64,000 nt of DNA from Pseudofrankia inefficax (GTDB lineage Bacteria; Actinomycetota; Actinomycetes; Frankiales; Frankiaceae), in contig NC_014666.1 of NCBI RefSeq assembly GCF_000166135.1, forward strand, positions 3,534,001-3,598,000. Direction: 5' to 3'. A program made the position numbers and the translations under genes. Below are positions 30,450-39,381 of the stretch, piece after piece. Under the pieces are notes generated by a model. That model saw only the letters and a program-made list of their open reading frames with translations. It was not told the origin of the DNA and ran no database searches. Every line of letters begins with the position of its first letter. Positions within the stretch are counted from its first letter, which is position 1.

Positions 30450-33443
30450 GTGTCGGGCAGCCGGCGGGCACGCGCGCTCGCGACGGCGGTCCAGTCGTCC
30501 CTCGCCGGGGCGCTCGCGGTCGCGGACCGGCTGGACGCGCAGGCCGAGCGACTCGCCGGGCCGCCCGGCCCGGGCGCCGGCGGGCACGATGGCGTCGCCA
30601 CCAGCCTGGCACCGGCCTTCGACGAGGCCACCGAGCTTGTCTACGGCCAGGCCCCGGGCCTGGCCAGCGCCGGTTGGGGCGCTCCCGCCTGGTCGGCCGT
30701 CACGGCGCCGGCTGGCGTCAGCGCCGGTGCGGCCGCCCGCGAGCGTTTCCGGCCAGGTCTGTGGCGGGTCGGCCGGGTGCTCGTCCCCGGCAGCGGACGC
30801 GCGGTGCCGCTGGCGCTGCCCCTGCTCGACGGCGGGAACCTGCGGGTCAGCGCCCCGCGCGAACGGCGCGCCGAGGCCGTCGACCTCGTCCGCGGCCTGC
30901 TGACCAGGGTGCTGGCGGCCGTGCCGCCCGGCCGGGTCGAGCTGACGGTCTACGACCCGTTCGAGCTGGGCGCCGGCCTCGCCGGGTTCGCGCCGCTGCG
31001 GGCCGCCGGTGTGATCGGCCCGACGCTGACGGCCAGGACCGCGCTCGAGACGGCGGTGACCGAGCTGTCCGGCCACGTCGGGCGGATCACCGTCGACCGG
31101 CTCGGCGGCTCGTTCGCGAACCTGCGCGAGCGGGAGGACGCGGGCCTGCCGCGCTCCGAGCCGTGGCGGCTGCTGGTGCTGCTGGCCTGGCCGTCGCTGC
31201 CCGACGAGTCGGCCCGGGCGCTGCTCGGCCTCGCCGCGCAGGGCCCGAGCTGCGGGGTGCACGTCCTCGCGGTGACGGAGCCGGAGAGCCCCGACGCGGC
31301 GCCGACAGGCCGGGCCCCCAGCGGCCCGCTGCCCAACGAGGTGGCGCTGAGCGCCGCCGGACCGGACGGCGTGAGCTGGCGGTGCTCGCTCGCCCCCAGC
31401 ATGGACGCCGTGCTCGACGGGCCGCCGCCGGCCGACCTGGTCGCCGGGGTCGCGGCCACCGTCGCGGCGGTCGCCTCGGCCGCCGCCGCGCAGGCCCCCG
31501 GTCTCGGCGCACTGCTGCCCGACGGGCTGTGGGAGCAGGACTCCGCCGCCGGCCTCTCGGTCCCGGTCGGCTTCGGCCCGGACGGCCCCTGCCTGCTCGG
31601 CTTCGACGACGACACCGTCCACGCCCTCGTCGGCGGGCAGGCGGGCGCGGGCAAGTCCACCCTGCTGCTCACGATGATCTACGGCCTCGCCGCCCGCTAC
31701 GGCCCGGACCAGCTGCGCCTGCACCTGCTCGACTTCAAGGAGGGCCTGGAGTTCGCCCAGTTCGGCCCGAGCGAGCGGGACGGCTTCTTCCTGCCGCACG
31801 CCGAGACCGTCGGGATGGACAGCGACCGCGAGTTCGGCGTCGCGGTGCTGCGCCACGTCCGCGCCGAGATGTCCAGGCGGGCCGTGGCGATGCGCGCCGC
31901 GGGAGCCCGCGACCTGCGCGGCCTGCGGGCCGCCGTCGGCGCGGGGCCGGCGGGCTCCGGGGACGGCCCGCGCGAGGGGGCCCGCTCCGGCCGGGGCGCC
32001 TGGCCGCGCATCCTGGTCGTCGTCGACGAGTTCCAGGTGATGCTCACGCCGCTGGACCCGGTGGCCCGGGAGGCGGTCGGGCACCTGGAGGCGATCGCCC
32101 GCCAGGGCCGGGCCTACGGCATCCACCTGCTGCTGGCCAGCCAGACGCTCTCGGGCATCGACGCGCTCGACGCGACCGCCGGCAAGCGCGGCTCGATCTT
32201 CGGGCAGTTCGCGCTGCGGGTCGCGCTGCGCACGTCGATCAGCGAGTCACGGGTGCTGCTGTCCACGAACAACGAGGCGGCGGGCGCGCTGTCGGGGGTC
32301 GGCCAGGCGGTGGTGAACCGCCGCAACGGCCACCCGGCCGGCAACGAGCTGATCCGGGTCGCCCGCCCCGACCCGGAGACGCTGGCGACGCTGCGCCCGA
32401 GGCTGGCGAAGGCGCTGGCCGCGACCGTCGACGAGCCCAGCCCCCCACGGGTCTTCGTCGGGCACGCGCCGGCCCTGCTGGACACCAACCCGGCGTTCAC
32501 CGAGCTGCGCCCGGCCGGCGCCGACCCGGTGGCGTTCGTGGGCGCCCCGCTGGATCTGGCACCGCCCGCGGTCGGCGTGACGCTGTCCGCGCAGCCCGGC
32601 CGCAACCTCGCGGTGCTCGGCCCGCTGCGCCGGGAGGCGGTCGGCGTGCTGCAGGCCGCCGTGCGCAGCGTCGCCGCGCAGTGCCCGCCCGGCGGCCTGC
32701 GGGTCGACCTCGTCGCGGCCGGGCCGGCCGAGCGCGGCGCGGTCGACGACCTCGCGGCCGCCCTGCGCGCCGCGGGCACCGCCGTCACCGTCAGCGGCCT
32801 GACCGGCCTCGCCGGCGTCGTCACCGAGACCGCGGCCGAGGTCGGCCGGCGCGAGGAGGACGGCGGCCACGGCGGCGCGCCCGGGACTGCCTTCCCGTTG
32901 CGGCTGCTGGTGCTGTTCGCCGCCGACGCGGGCCGGGCCGCGCTGGAGGCGCCGAGCGGCTCCGGCCGGCGTACCGGGCTGGACGACCTGCGGCAGGCGA
33001 CCCGGCGCGGCCCGGCGGTCCGGGTGCACGTCCTGGGCTGGTGGCGCAGCCCGTCGCGGCTGCTCGACGACCTCGGGCCGGGGCACCGCGACGACTTCGC
33101 CGCCTGGGTGGCGGCCGGCGTGCCCGGCACCGAGCTGTTCGCCCTCGCCGGCCATCGCACCGTCGCCGCCGGGACCACGACGAACCGGGCCGTGCTCTTC
33201 GACCGGCACGCCCACGGCGAGCCCCGCACCGTCGTGCCCTTCGCGCCGCTGGACGTCGCCAGGGACGGCGGCCCGCTGTCCGGTGCGCACCGACCGGCGA
33301 GCCAGGGCGGGACGCCAGGCGCCGGCTGGGACGAGCCGGCGTGGGGCGGCCCGGCTCGGCGAGCCGTGACCGGGTGGCCAGCGACAGGGCAGCCGGGCGC
33401 CGCCGGCCCGCCCGAGCCAGGACGGAGAGGGACCAGTGGCTGA
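30450..33443 (+). CDS. FtsK/SpoIIIE-type motor ATPase without membrane helices
   Basis: 997 residues from GTG. The motor domain has Walker A GGQAGAGKSTLLL (about residue 395), DFKEGLEFAQF, Walker B ILVVVDEFQVML (about 520), and LLASQTLSGID with SRVLLSTNNEAA. An N-terminal ~380-residue part is Ala-rich helical and has no membrane segments, unlike FtsK; the C-terminal third resembles a degenerate nucleotide-binding repeat (VGVTLSAQPGRNLAVLGPLRREAVG), similar to the multi-ATPase layout of type VII secretion EccC. It overlaps the next gene by eight bases. A pump or DNA/protein translocase motor is inferred; the cargo is unknown. Confidence 0.8.
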   Translation: MSGSRRARALATAVQSSLAGALAVADRLDAQAERLAGPPGPGAGGHDGVATSLAPAFDEATELVYGQAPGLASAGWGAPAWSAVTAPAGVSAGAAARERFRPGLWRVGRVLVPGSGRAVPLALPLLDGGNLRVSAPRERRAEAVDLVRGLLTRVLAAVPPGRVELTVYDPFELGAGLAGFAPLRAAGVIGPTLTARTALETAVTELSGHVGRITVDRLGGSFANLREREDAGLPRSEPWRLLVLLAWPSLPDESARALLGLAAQGPSCGVHVLAVTEPESPDAAPTGRAPSGPLPNEVALSAAGPDGVSWRCSLAPSMDAVLDGPPPADLVAGVAATVAAVASAAAAQAPGLGALLPDGLWEQDSAAGLSVPVGFGPDGPCLLGFDDDTVHALVGGQAGAGKSTLLLTMIYGLAARYGPDQLRLHLLDFKEGLEFAQFGPSERDGFFLPHAETVGMDSDREFGVAVLRHVRAEMSRRAVAMRAAGARDLRGLRAAVGAGPAGSGDGPREGARSGRGAWPRILVVVDEFQVMLTPLDPVAREAVGHLEAIARQGRAYGIHLLLASQTLSGIDALDATAGKRGSIFGQFALRVALRTSISESRVLLSTNNEAAGALSGVGQAVVNRRNGHPAGNELIRVARPDPETLATLRPRLAKALAATVDEPSPPRVFVGHAPALLDTNPAFTELRPAGADPVAFVGAPLDLAPPAVGVTLSAQPGRNLAVLGPLRREAVGVLQAAVRSVAAQCPPGGLRVDLVAAGPAERGAVDDLAAALRAAGTAVTVSGLTGLAGVVTETAAEVGRREEDGGHGGAPGTAFPLRLLVLFAADAGRAALEAPSGSGRRTGLDDLRQATRRGPAVRVHVLGWWRSPSRLLDDLGPGHRDDFAAWVAAGVPGTELFALAGHRTVAAGTTTNRAVLFDRHAHGEPRTVVPFAPLDVARDGGPLSGAHRPASQGGTPGAGWDEPAWGGPARRAVTGWPATGQPGAAGPPEPGRRGTSG

Positions 33444-34722
33444 CCAGGACCGGATCGCGCCATGGTTCCCGGACATCCCGGCGGCGCCGGGGCCTTCGGT
33501 GCGCGCGCCGCGGCCGCCCGCCGCCCGCCCGGGCGGCGAGCCGTCGCGCCCGGCGCCACCCGTCGGCCCCGGTCCCGGCCGGACCAGCGGCGACGACCTC
33601 GCCGACCGGCCCGGATCGTTCGGCTACTCCGATCCCGGCGGCCTCACCGGCCCCGGCGGCCGTGACGATCCGGCGGCCGGCCCGGCCCACGACCTTCCCG
33701 CCCAGCTGGGGGAGTGGGGCGAGCCCGCCCGGCCGGAGTACCTGCCGGCGGTGCCCGTCGCGCCCATCCCACTGCCGGGACCGGGCGGCGGGCCCGCGAC
33801 GGGCGCACGCGGCGACGCCGGGCCGATGGACCCGCGCCTGGCGGCCCGGCGGTACGCGGAGCTGCTGGGCGATGCCGACCGTGCCCGCGGGGAGCGGGAC
33901 GCGCTGGCGCGGGCCGGCCACGAGGACGCGCTCGTGCAGGCCGAGCGGTACCGGGACGCGGCCGCCGACGTGCGCGACCGGGTGGGTGACGTGTGGCGGC
34001 AGGTCGCCGAGACGCTGGCCCAGTTCGGGGTGACCGAACTTCACCAGGTCCGTGACCACGCCCCGACGCCGGAGGCGCTTCCCGGCATCGGCTTCGACGA
34101 TGAGCCGGCACCGGACGCCCGGCGGCGCCGGCCGGCGCTGGGCCGGGACGGCCGGCGCGGCCAGGCCAGCCCGCCGCGGCGGCGCGGTGGCGGCGCCGAG
34201 GCGGCGGACCCGGTCGCGCTCGGCGGCGCCGGAGTCGCGGTGGCCGAGCGGGACGGGGCGGTGAGCCTGTCGGCCGAGCTGGAGCGGGCCCGGCAGCTGT
34301 GCCTGCGCGCGCTGGCCTCGTCGGCCGAGCTGCGCGGGGTGCGTGGTGCGTCCTCGTCGTTGTCGGTCGGTCTGGTGACGGCGGGCGGCTGCCTGCTGGT
34401 CGCCGTGGTCGTCGCGGTCGGCCGGGTGTTCTTCGCCGCGACCGGGCTGCCCTGCGTGCTCGGGGCGCTGGTCGTCGGTGGCGCGCTCGTCAGCGTCGGC
34501 ACGGAGGGCGGCGGGGCGAAGGCCGCCGTGCGCTCCGCGTTGCTGGCCGCGGGGACCGCCGGCGCGGTGGTGCTCGCGACGCTGCGGCTCGCGCCGATCG
34601 AGCCCCTGGGGATCATCTCGTCGCTGCTGGCGCTGGCCGCGGCGATCCGGTTCGGCCTCGGCTTCGGCGCCCCGAAACCGGAGAAACCTCCCGCGCGGGG
34701 GCCCGCCGGCCGGCGTCGCTAG
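33436..34722 (+). CDS. Unrecognised protein with Pro-rich N-terminus and C-terminal membrane helices
   Basis: 428 residues from GTG 33436, overlapping the FtsK-like gene. The first ~130 residues are Pro/Gly-rich and low in order. Residues about 130-200 look helical/coiled-coil (DPRLAARRYAELLGDADRARGERDAL, and VWRQVAETLAQFGVTELHQV). After another flexible stretch come four membrane helices (VGLVTAGGCLLVAVVVAVGRV, GLPCVLGALVVGGALV, LLAAGTAGAVVLATL, GIISSLLALAAAIRFGLGF). I do not recognise the family. Context suggests the membrane partner of the FtsK-type motor. Confidence 0.7.
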   Translation: MADQDRIAPWFPDIPAAPGPSVRAPRPPAARPGGEPSRPAPPVGPGPGRTSGDDLADRPGSFGYSDPGGLTGPGGRDDPAAGPAHDLPAQLGEWGEPARPEYLPAVPVAPIPLPGPGGGPATGARGDAGPMDPRLAARRYAELLGDADRARGERDALARAGHEDALVQAERYRDAAADVRDRVGDVWRQVAETLAQFGVTELHQVRDHAPTPEALPGIGFDDEPAPDARRRRPALGRDGRRGQASPPRRRGGGAEAADPVALGGAGVAVAERDGAVSLSAELERARQLCLRALASSAELRGVRGASSSLSVGLVTAGGCLLVAVVVAVGRVFFAATGLPCVLGALVVGGALVSVGTEGGGAKAAVRSALLAAGTAGAVVLATLRLAPIEPLGIISSLLALAAAIRFGLGFGAPKPEKPPARGPAGRRR

Positions 34723-34875
34723 CCGTCGGCGCGCCATCGGCCGGCGTGAGCCGGGCCGGTGCGTCAGGGGCCGGCGCGAGGCAGGCCCGGCGGCCAGGCA
34801 GGCCGGCCGGGGACAGTCGGGGGTTCGGACCGGGCGGGCGGCGACGCACCGGGCGGTGGAAGGGAACGGGCACGG

Positions 34876-35139
34876 GTGTCAGGCTCGATCGCTGAGGTCA
34901 AGGCACAGCTGGACGAGGCGTTCCGGCGCGCCGAGGAGGTCGCCGGCCAGCTGGAGGGGGCGTTGACTCTGCTGGAGGAGGCCCAGGCGATGGTGATCGC
35001 CGCGACCGACGGCAGCGAGCACCATGCCGTCGAGCTCCTCACCAGCGCGCTGGTCGACACCCGCGACACCCTGGCGACCTCGCTGGCGTCGCTCGGCTCC
35101 GCCGTCCAGGAGGTTCGCGACTACCGCGACAGCCTTTGA
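34876..35139 (+). CDS. Small helical protein of FtsK cluster
   Basis: 87 residues from GTG 34876 with GGAAGGGA upstream. Nearly all alpha-helical and acidic: AQLDEAFRRAEEVAGQLEGA, then LLEEAQAMVIAATDGSEHHAVELL, and ending with VQEVRDYRDSL. The size and helical hairpin resemble WXG100/ESAT-6-like proteins, but the WxG turn is missing. The third gene of the cluster, 153 bases after the membrane protein. It could be a substrate or a small structural subunit; family not recognised. Confidence 0.7.
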   Translation: MSGSIAEVKAQLDEAFRRAEEVAGQLEGALTLLEEAQAMVIAATDGSEHHAVELLTSALVDTRDTLATSLASLGSAVQEVRDYRDSL

Positions 35140-35898
35140 CGGCTCCCGGGGGATACGCGACCGCCCCCGCGCTGGCTTCGGCGACCGCTGCGCGGACGCC
35201 GTCGGGCCGGCCGACGGGGTGTTGCGTGCGCCACAGGTAACCAGCCGTTAACGCTGGCGGTGGGGATAGCAGCGTGAAGGGTTGGGTAACAACCGGCTAG
35301 CGGCGCCGCAACACGGTGCGCGACGGCGCGACCCCGACTAGAGTCCGAATTGTTACCCGTGCAAATGATCGCGTGTCTGGTCGGTCTGATCGGTCTGATC
35401 GCTTGTCGCACGGACCCCGCCCCGGGCCGAGCCGGTCGGGGCGGCCCGCTCGGCGGTGCCCGAACGCCCGCGCCGCCCCGACCGGCCCCGCCCGCCGGGA
35501 AGGAGCCTCGAACAGGCAGCTGACAGACTGAGGCCCACAGCCCTGGTCGGCACTGCCGGGGCGGGGCGCACAGGAGTCCACTTCTGGGGCCAGTTCTCTG
35601 CCGGGAGCCCGCCCGCCTGCCGGAAGATCACGGACGGACCCGTGCGTGGACTGCGGCGACGGCTGGCGACCGGTCGGTGGCTGGCCTCTTTCGGCATATG
35701 CGCAGCCGTGAACCCCGGGCAGGCCGTCGTCGCGACGAGGGGCCCGCGGGCTGCGCCGAGGAACCGCCGGTGCCCTGTTGGCCGTGGAAAACGAACCGTT
35801 GAGTGAGCCACCCCCTTCGTCCCCGGGGAACGCCCGTAGCGGCGGCTCCTGGGCGACCGGGAATGCTCCTTGAAAACCACCAGGAGGGCCGTCCCCAC
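35140..35898. other. Long intergenic region upstream of GT20 gene
   Basis: About 760 bases. Open frames exist (for instance 35456-35806) but have no recognisable domain or ribosome binding site and poor codon use. The part 35230-35410 is less GC-rich and carries TCGGTCTGA in tandem (35381-35398). A promoter for the GT20 gene is probably here, but could not be placed. Confidence 0.3.
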
Positions 35899-37458
35899 GT
35901 GGCGCACACCGATGTGCTCGACCTGCCGCTGGTGCTGTTGTCCAACCGAGGCCCGGTCAGCTTCGGCCGGGACAGCGCTGGCCGGACCGTGAACCGTGGC
36001 GCGGGCGGACTGGTCTCCGCGCTGTCCGGCCTGGCTGAACATCTCGACGACGCCGTCTGGGTCTGCGGCGCGGCGACCGAGGAGGACGCCGTCGTGGCCC
36101 GTGAGGCCGCCGGCAAGGCGCTGCATGTGCAGACCCTGCCGGTCCCGCACCTCGTCGACTCCGCGTTCGGCGACGCCAGCGCCGACGGAGGCTCGAACAA
36201 GCCAGCCGACGGGCCGTCGATCAAGATTCGGATCGTCGAGACCGACCCGTTCGCCTACGCCGACTTCTACTCCGTCTGGTCGAACCCGATTCTTTGGTTC
36301 ATCCAGCACGGGCTGTACGGCCGGGCCTATTCGCCCGACTTCACCCAGGCCGAGCACGAGGCCTTCGAGAACGGCTACGCCGCCGTCAACCGGGCGTACG
36401 CCGACGCGGTGGCCGACGAGGTCCGGGCCCGCGGCGGGAAAGCGCTTGTCCTGCTGCAGGACTATCACTTCTACCTGGTCGCCGAGCACGTCCGCCAGCA
36501 GTGCCCGGACGTCGTGCTCACCCATTTCGTCCACATCCCGTGGCCCGGGCCGGACGAGTGGCGGGTGCTGCCGGCCGACATCCGGGAGCGGCTGCTCACC
36601 GGGCTGCTCGGGTCGGACGTGGTCGGGTTCCACACCCGCCGCTACGCCCGCAACTTCGTCCTGTGCGCCAGCGAGCTGCTCGGCCTGCCGATCGACCTGG
36701 ACGCGATGACGATCAACGTCGGCGACCGGGTGGTCCGGGCCCGGTACTACCCGATCTCGGTCGACCCGGCGGCGCTGGACGCGACGCTGGCCAGCGAGGA
36801 CGTGGCCGCCCACGTCTCGATGCTGCGCTACATCTTCCTCGGCGACGACCGGCAGCTGATGCTGCGGGTCGACCGGACCGACCCGAGCAAGAACGTCGTG
36901 CGGGGGTTCCAGGCGTTCCGCACCCTGCTGGAGCAGCACCCCGAGCTCGTCGGCAAGGTGAGCTTCCTGGCGCTGCTGCAGCCGAGCCGGACCGACGTCC
37001 CCGAGTACGCCGACTACATCGCCCTGATCGGCGGGGTGGTCGCGGAGATCAACGCCCGGTTCACCAAGGACGGCCGCCAGCCGATCGACCTGCGGATGGT
37101 CGAGGACTTCGCGCTGGCGATCGCGGCCTACTCGATCTGCGACGTGCTCGTCGTCAACGCGATCGCGGACGGGATGAACCTGGTCGCCAAGGAGGTCGCG
37201 GTCGTCAACGGCCGCGGCGGGGTGCTCGCGCTGTCCGAGACGGCGGGGGCGCACGAGGAGCTCGGCGAGCACGCCGTGACCCTGCACCCGTTCGACCTCC
37301 AGCAGATGGCCGACGCGTTCTACAGCGCGCTGACCATGCCGCTGGAGGAGCGGCACCGCCGGCTCGCGGCCGCCGCGGAACAGGTCCGCACCCACGACGT
37401 CGCCCGGTGGCTCAGCGACCAGCTGGCCGACCTGCGCCGGATCGCCGGCTTCGCCTGA
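35899..37458 (+). CDS. otsA: GT20 family glycosyltransferase (trehalose-6-phosphate synthase homologue)
   Basis: 519 residues from GTG 35899 with AGGAGG eleven bases upstream; longer in-frame starts lack such a site. OtsA joins UDP-glucose and glucose-6-phosphate. The fold markers are present: VLLSNRGPV, RGAGGLVSALSGL, HFVHIPWPGPDEW, VGFHTRRYARNF and DGMNLVAKEVAVVN. Some active-site blocks differ from the classic enzyme: QDYHF instead of HDYHL and DRTDPSKN instead of ERLDYSKG, though the Arg and Lys are kept. It may therefore be a paralogue with another acceptor. No otsB (phosphatase) gene is nearby. A very strong terminator follows. Confidence 0.8.
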   Translation: MAHTDVLDLPLVLLSNRGPVSFGRDSAGRTVNRGAGGLVSALSGLAEHLDDAVWVCGAATEEDAVVAREAAGKALHVQTLPVPHLVDSAFGDASADGGSNKPADGPSIKIRIVETDPFAYADFYSVWSNPILWFIQHGLYGRAYSPDFTQAEHEAFENGYAAVNRAYADAVADEVRARGGKALVLLQDYHFYLVAEHVRQQCPDVVLTHFVHIPWPGPDEWRVLPADIRERLLTGLLGSDVVGFHTRRYARNFVLCASELLGLPIDLDAMTINVGDRVVRARYYPISVDPAALDATLASEDVAAHVSMLRYIFLGDDRQLMLRVDRTDPSKNVVRGFQAFRTLLEQHPELVGKVSFLALLQPSRTDVPEYADYIALIGGVVAEINARFTKDGRQPIDLRMVEDFALAIAAYSICDVLVVNAIADGMNLVAKEVAVVNGRGGVLALSETAGAHEELGEHAVTLHPFDLQQMADAFYSALTMPLEERHRRLAAAAEQVRTHDVARWLSDQLADLRRIAGFA

Positions 37459-37464
37459 GCCAGC

Positions 37465-37499
37465 CGCGGGAGGCGCCCAGCCACTGGGCGCCTCCCGCG
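37465..37499 (+). terminator. 15-bp perfect hairpin after GT20 gene
   Basis: CGCGGGAGGCGCCCA pairs with TGGGCGCCTCCCGCG across the five-base loop GCCAC, beginning seven bases after the stop codon. No T-tract. Confidence 0.75.
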
Positions 37500-37677
37500 T
37501 CGGCTCGGCCCTGGGCGGTGCCAGCGGGGGGCGGCCGTCGTGGTGCGAACCGGGCCGGGGTGGGGAAGCATGGCGTCGACGGCCCGGCCGGCGGACGGCC
37601 GGGCCCCGACGCGGCGCCGGCGGGCTGGGCGTGGTCCCAGCCGTCACGCGGGCGAGGACCGGGAGTGTGGCACGGTG

Positions 37678-37953
37678 GTGCGCACGGAGCGGGACAGGCG
37701 GACGACGCGGGACGCGCGGCCCGACACGGGGCCGGCCCTGCCTGGCGCGGGCCTCGCGCCCAGGCCCGCGGGTGGCCACCGGCGGGCGAACGGGGGCTCC
37801 TGGGCCGCCGTCATACTGATCATCGTGGGCTTCGTGCTCGGCTGCTTCGCGCTGCCGACCGGCTCCGTCGTGCTGTGGATCCTCACCGGTGCGGCGCTCG
37901 TCGTCGGCGGGGCCGTCGGCCTGGTTTCCCGGATCATGGAACAGGCCTACTGA
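37678..37953 (+). CDS. Small two-helix membrane protein
   Basis: 91 residues from GTG 37678 (GTG 37675 is equally possible). A charged N-terminus (RTERDRRTTRD) is followed by GHRRANGGSWAAVILIIVGFVLGCFAL and VLWILTGAALVVGGAVGLVSRIMEQ, two membrane helices. It resembles the small actinobacterial HGxxxAAWT-type membrane proteins (DUF6704-like). Function unknown. It lies between the GT20 gene and converges on sixA. Confidence 0.6.
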   Translation: MRTERDRRTTRDARPDTGPALPGAGLAPRPAGGHRRANGGSWAAVILIIVGFVLGCFALPTGSVVLWILTGAALVVGGAVGLVSRIMEQAY

Positions 37954-37977
37954 CCCGGTCCCCGGCGGGACGCCCCG

Positions 37978-38499
37978 TCAGGAGGCGTGCCGTAGGCCGC
38001 GCGGGGTGACGAAGGAGCCGAACCGGGTGCTGGCCGGCCCGAGTTCGGCCCAGCGCCGGGTGCCCAGCTCCAGGACGGCGAGGGCCGCGGTCGGGAAGGT
38101 CGGGATCCGCGCCCGGTCGGCCTGGGCCAGCAGCCCGACGGCGAGCGCGTGGATGCCCGGGTTGTGCCCGACCAGCAGGAGGTTCGGCACGCCGTCGTCG
38201 ACCTCGCGCAGCCGGCCGAGCAGCTCGTCCGGGCCCGCGAGGTAGAGCCGGTCCTCGGTGAGCACCGGCACGTCGGGCGGCAGCGCGGCGGCGATCCGCT
38301 GGACGGTCTGGCGGGTCCGCAGCGCGGAGGAGCACAGGATCAGGTCGGGTGCCAGCCGCTCGGCGGCGAAGTGCTCGGCGACCAGCACGCAGGCGTCCCG
38401 GCCGTCGCGCGACAGCGGCCGCCGAGCGTCCGGTGTCTGCGCGTCGGCCCAGTCGGACTTGGCGTGCCGCAGCAGCATCAGGCGCCGGCCGCCGCTCAC
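37978..38499 (-). CDS. sixA: SixA-type phosphohistidine phosphatase
   Basis: 173 residues from GTG 38499; ATG 38478 is possible but would start right at the catalytic strand. The histidine-phosphatase motif is LMLLRHAKSDW (His at about 12), followed by RPLSRDGRDACVLVAEH, LILCSSALRTRQTVQRIAAAL, and the second catalytic His in LLVGHNPGIHALA. SixA removes phosphate from histidine phosphotransfer proteins in E. coli; in actinobacteria the target is unclear. It lies downstream of the whiB-like gene on the same strand. Confidence 0.88.
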   Translation of the reverse strand: MSGGRRLMLLRHAKSDWADAQTPDARRPLSRDGRDACVLVAEHFAAERLAPDLILCSSALRTRQTVQRIAAALPPDVPVLTEDRLYLAGPDELLGRLREVDDGVPNLLLVGHNPGIHALAVGLLAQADRARIPTFPTAALAVLELGTRRWAELGPASTRFGSFVTPRGLRHAS

Positions 38500-38683
38500 C
38501 GGCCGGAGTCCAGCGAGCGGGGATCGCCGCCTGGGCCACCGAACACGGTCTCCTCCTGGGCGCAGTGGTGCTGTGGGCGCGGTGTGCGCTGGGCGCCGTG
38601 ATGCTGGGCGCGGTGGCGGGCGTACGACGGCAGCGGTGGCGGACGGCCCAGACAAGGCTATTCCGAACCTTGACCACGGGGAA

Positions 38684-38721
38684 GGCCCGGCATCCACGCG
38701 GGTGCGCGTGGATACCGGGCC
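38684..38721 (-). terminator. Strong hairpin between whiB-like gene and sixA
   Basis: Arms GGCCCGGCATCCACGCG and CGCGTGGATACCGGGCC pair at 16 of 17 positions around a four-base loop. It lies about 245 bases beyond the whiB-like stop and upstream of sixA. The rest of 38500-38964 shows nothing else. Confidence 0.55.
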
Positions 38722-38964
38722 TGAATCCGCCAGGTGTCGGGCGTCGTGAGCGCCGCCCGGTCCGCGGGTCGCGCGGCCGGACCGGCACCGGCCTCCCGGG
38801 GCGCCGCCTCCGGGGGTCGGGGGTGCCGTCCGGCCGAACGGCCGGCGGGTGGTACGGGAACCGCGAGGATCAGTGACCAGGTGGTGCTGATGATCGGTCG
38901 TTCTCGGCGCCTGCTGGGTCGGGCACCCGGTGGTACGGGTAGTGATCGGCGCCCGGTCGGCCGG

Positions 38965-39336
38965 TCAGCCGGCGGCGACGGCGGCCGCCGGCAGGAGCCG
39001 GTCGGCGAGCAGGAGGGCGTCCTCGGCCGAGATCCGGCCGCGGGGGATGAGATTCGCCCGCTGGTCTGAGGTGAGGCCACCCCAGACACCGTGCTCCTCC
39101 TGACGGAAGATCGCGGTGGCCAGGCATGGCCGGCGTACGGCGCAGGTCGAACAGATCTTGCGGGCCCGGGTCTCGGCCGCGGCGCGTGCCTTGGTGTTGC
39201 GGCCGTCCGGTGGGAAGAACGCGTCCGGGTCGCCGTCGCGGCAGGCCGCGTCCTGACGCCAGTACGCGGGCCAGCCTGGGCCGAATGGCTGCGGCTCCAG
39301 GTCACGACCAGGAAGAACGGGGACGCCCGCGCTCAT
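38965..39336 (-). CDS. WhiB-family iron-sulfur transcription regulator
   Basis: 123 residues from ATG 39336 with GGAGG nine bases upstream. The four cluster cysteines are present: AACRDGDPDAFFP, then KICSTCAVRRPCLATA (C-x2-C-x5-C). The turn GVWGGLT and the following basic region (SDQRANLIPRGRI) are standard. Wbl proteins bind a [4Fe-4S] cluster that responds to O2/NO and act with a sigma factor. Which Wbl class this is cannot be decided. A redox-responsive regulator in the same window as DevR-like proteins is notable. Confidence 0.93.
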   Translation of the reverse strand: MSAGVPVLPGRDLEPQPFGPGWPAYWRQDAACRDGDPDAFFPPDGRNTKARAAAETRARKICSTCAVRRPCLATAIFRQEEHGVWGGLTSDQRANLIPRGRISAEDALLLADRLLPAAAVAAG

Positions 39337-39375
39337 CGAACCGCCTCCGTCCGGGTGGTGCGAGACAAGGTGATC

Positions 39376-39381
39376 ATGTTA
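39376..39381 (-). promoter_or_regulatory. Putative -10 (TAACAT) for whiB-like gene
   Basis: On the minus strand TAACAT lies about 40 bases before ATG 39336, leaving a short leader with a GGAGG site. No clear -35. Confidence 0.35.

Noticed and set aside
35456-35806. 116-codon plus-strand frame in the gap before the GT20 gene
   Set aside because: No ribosome binding site, no domain, and codon use unlike the neighbouring genes.
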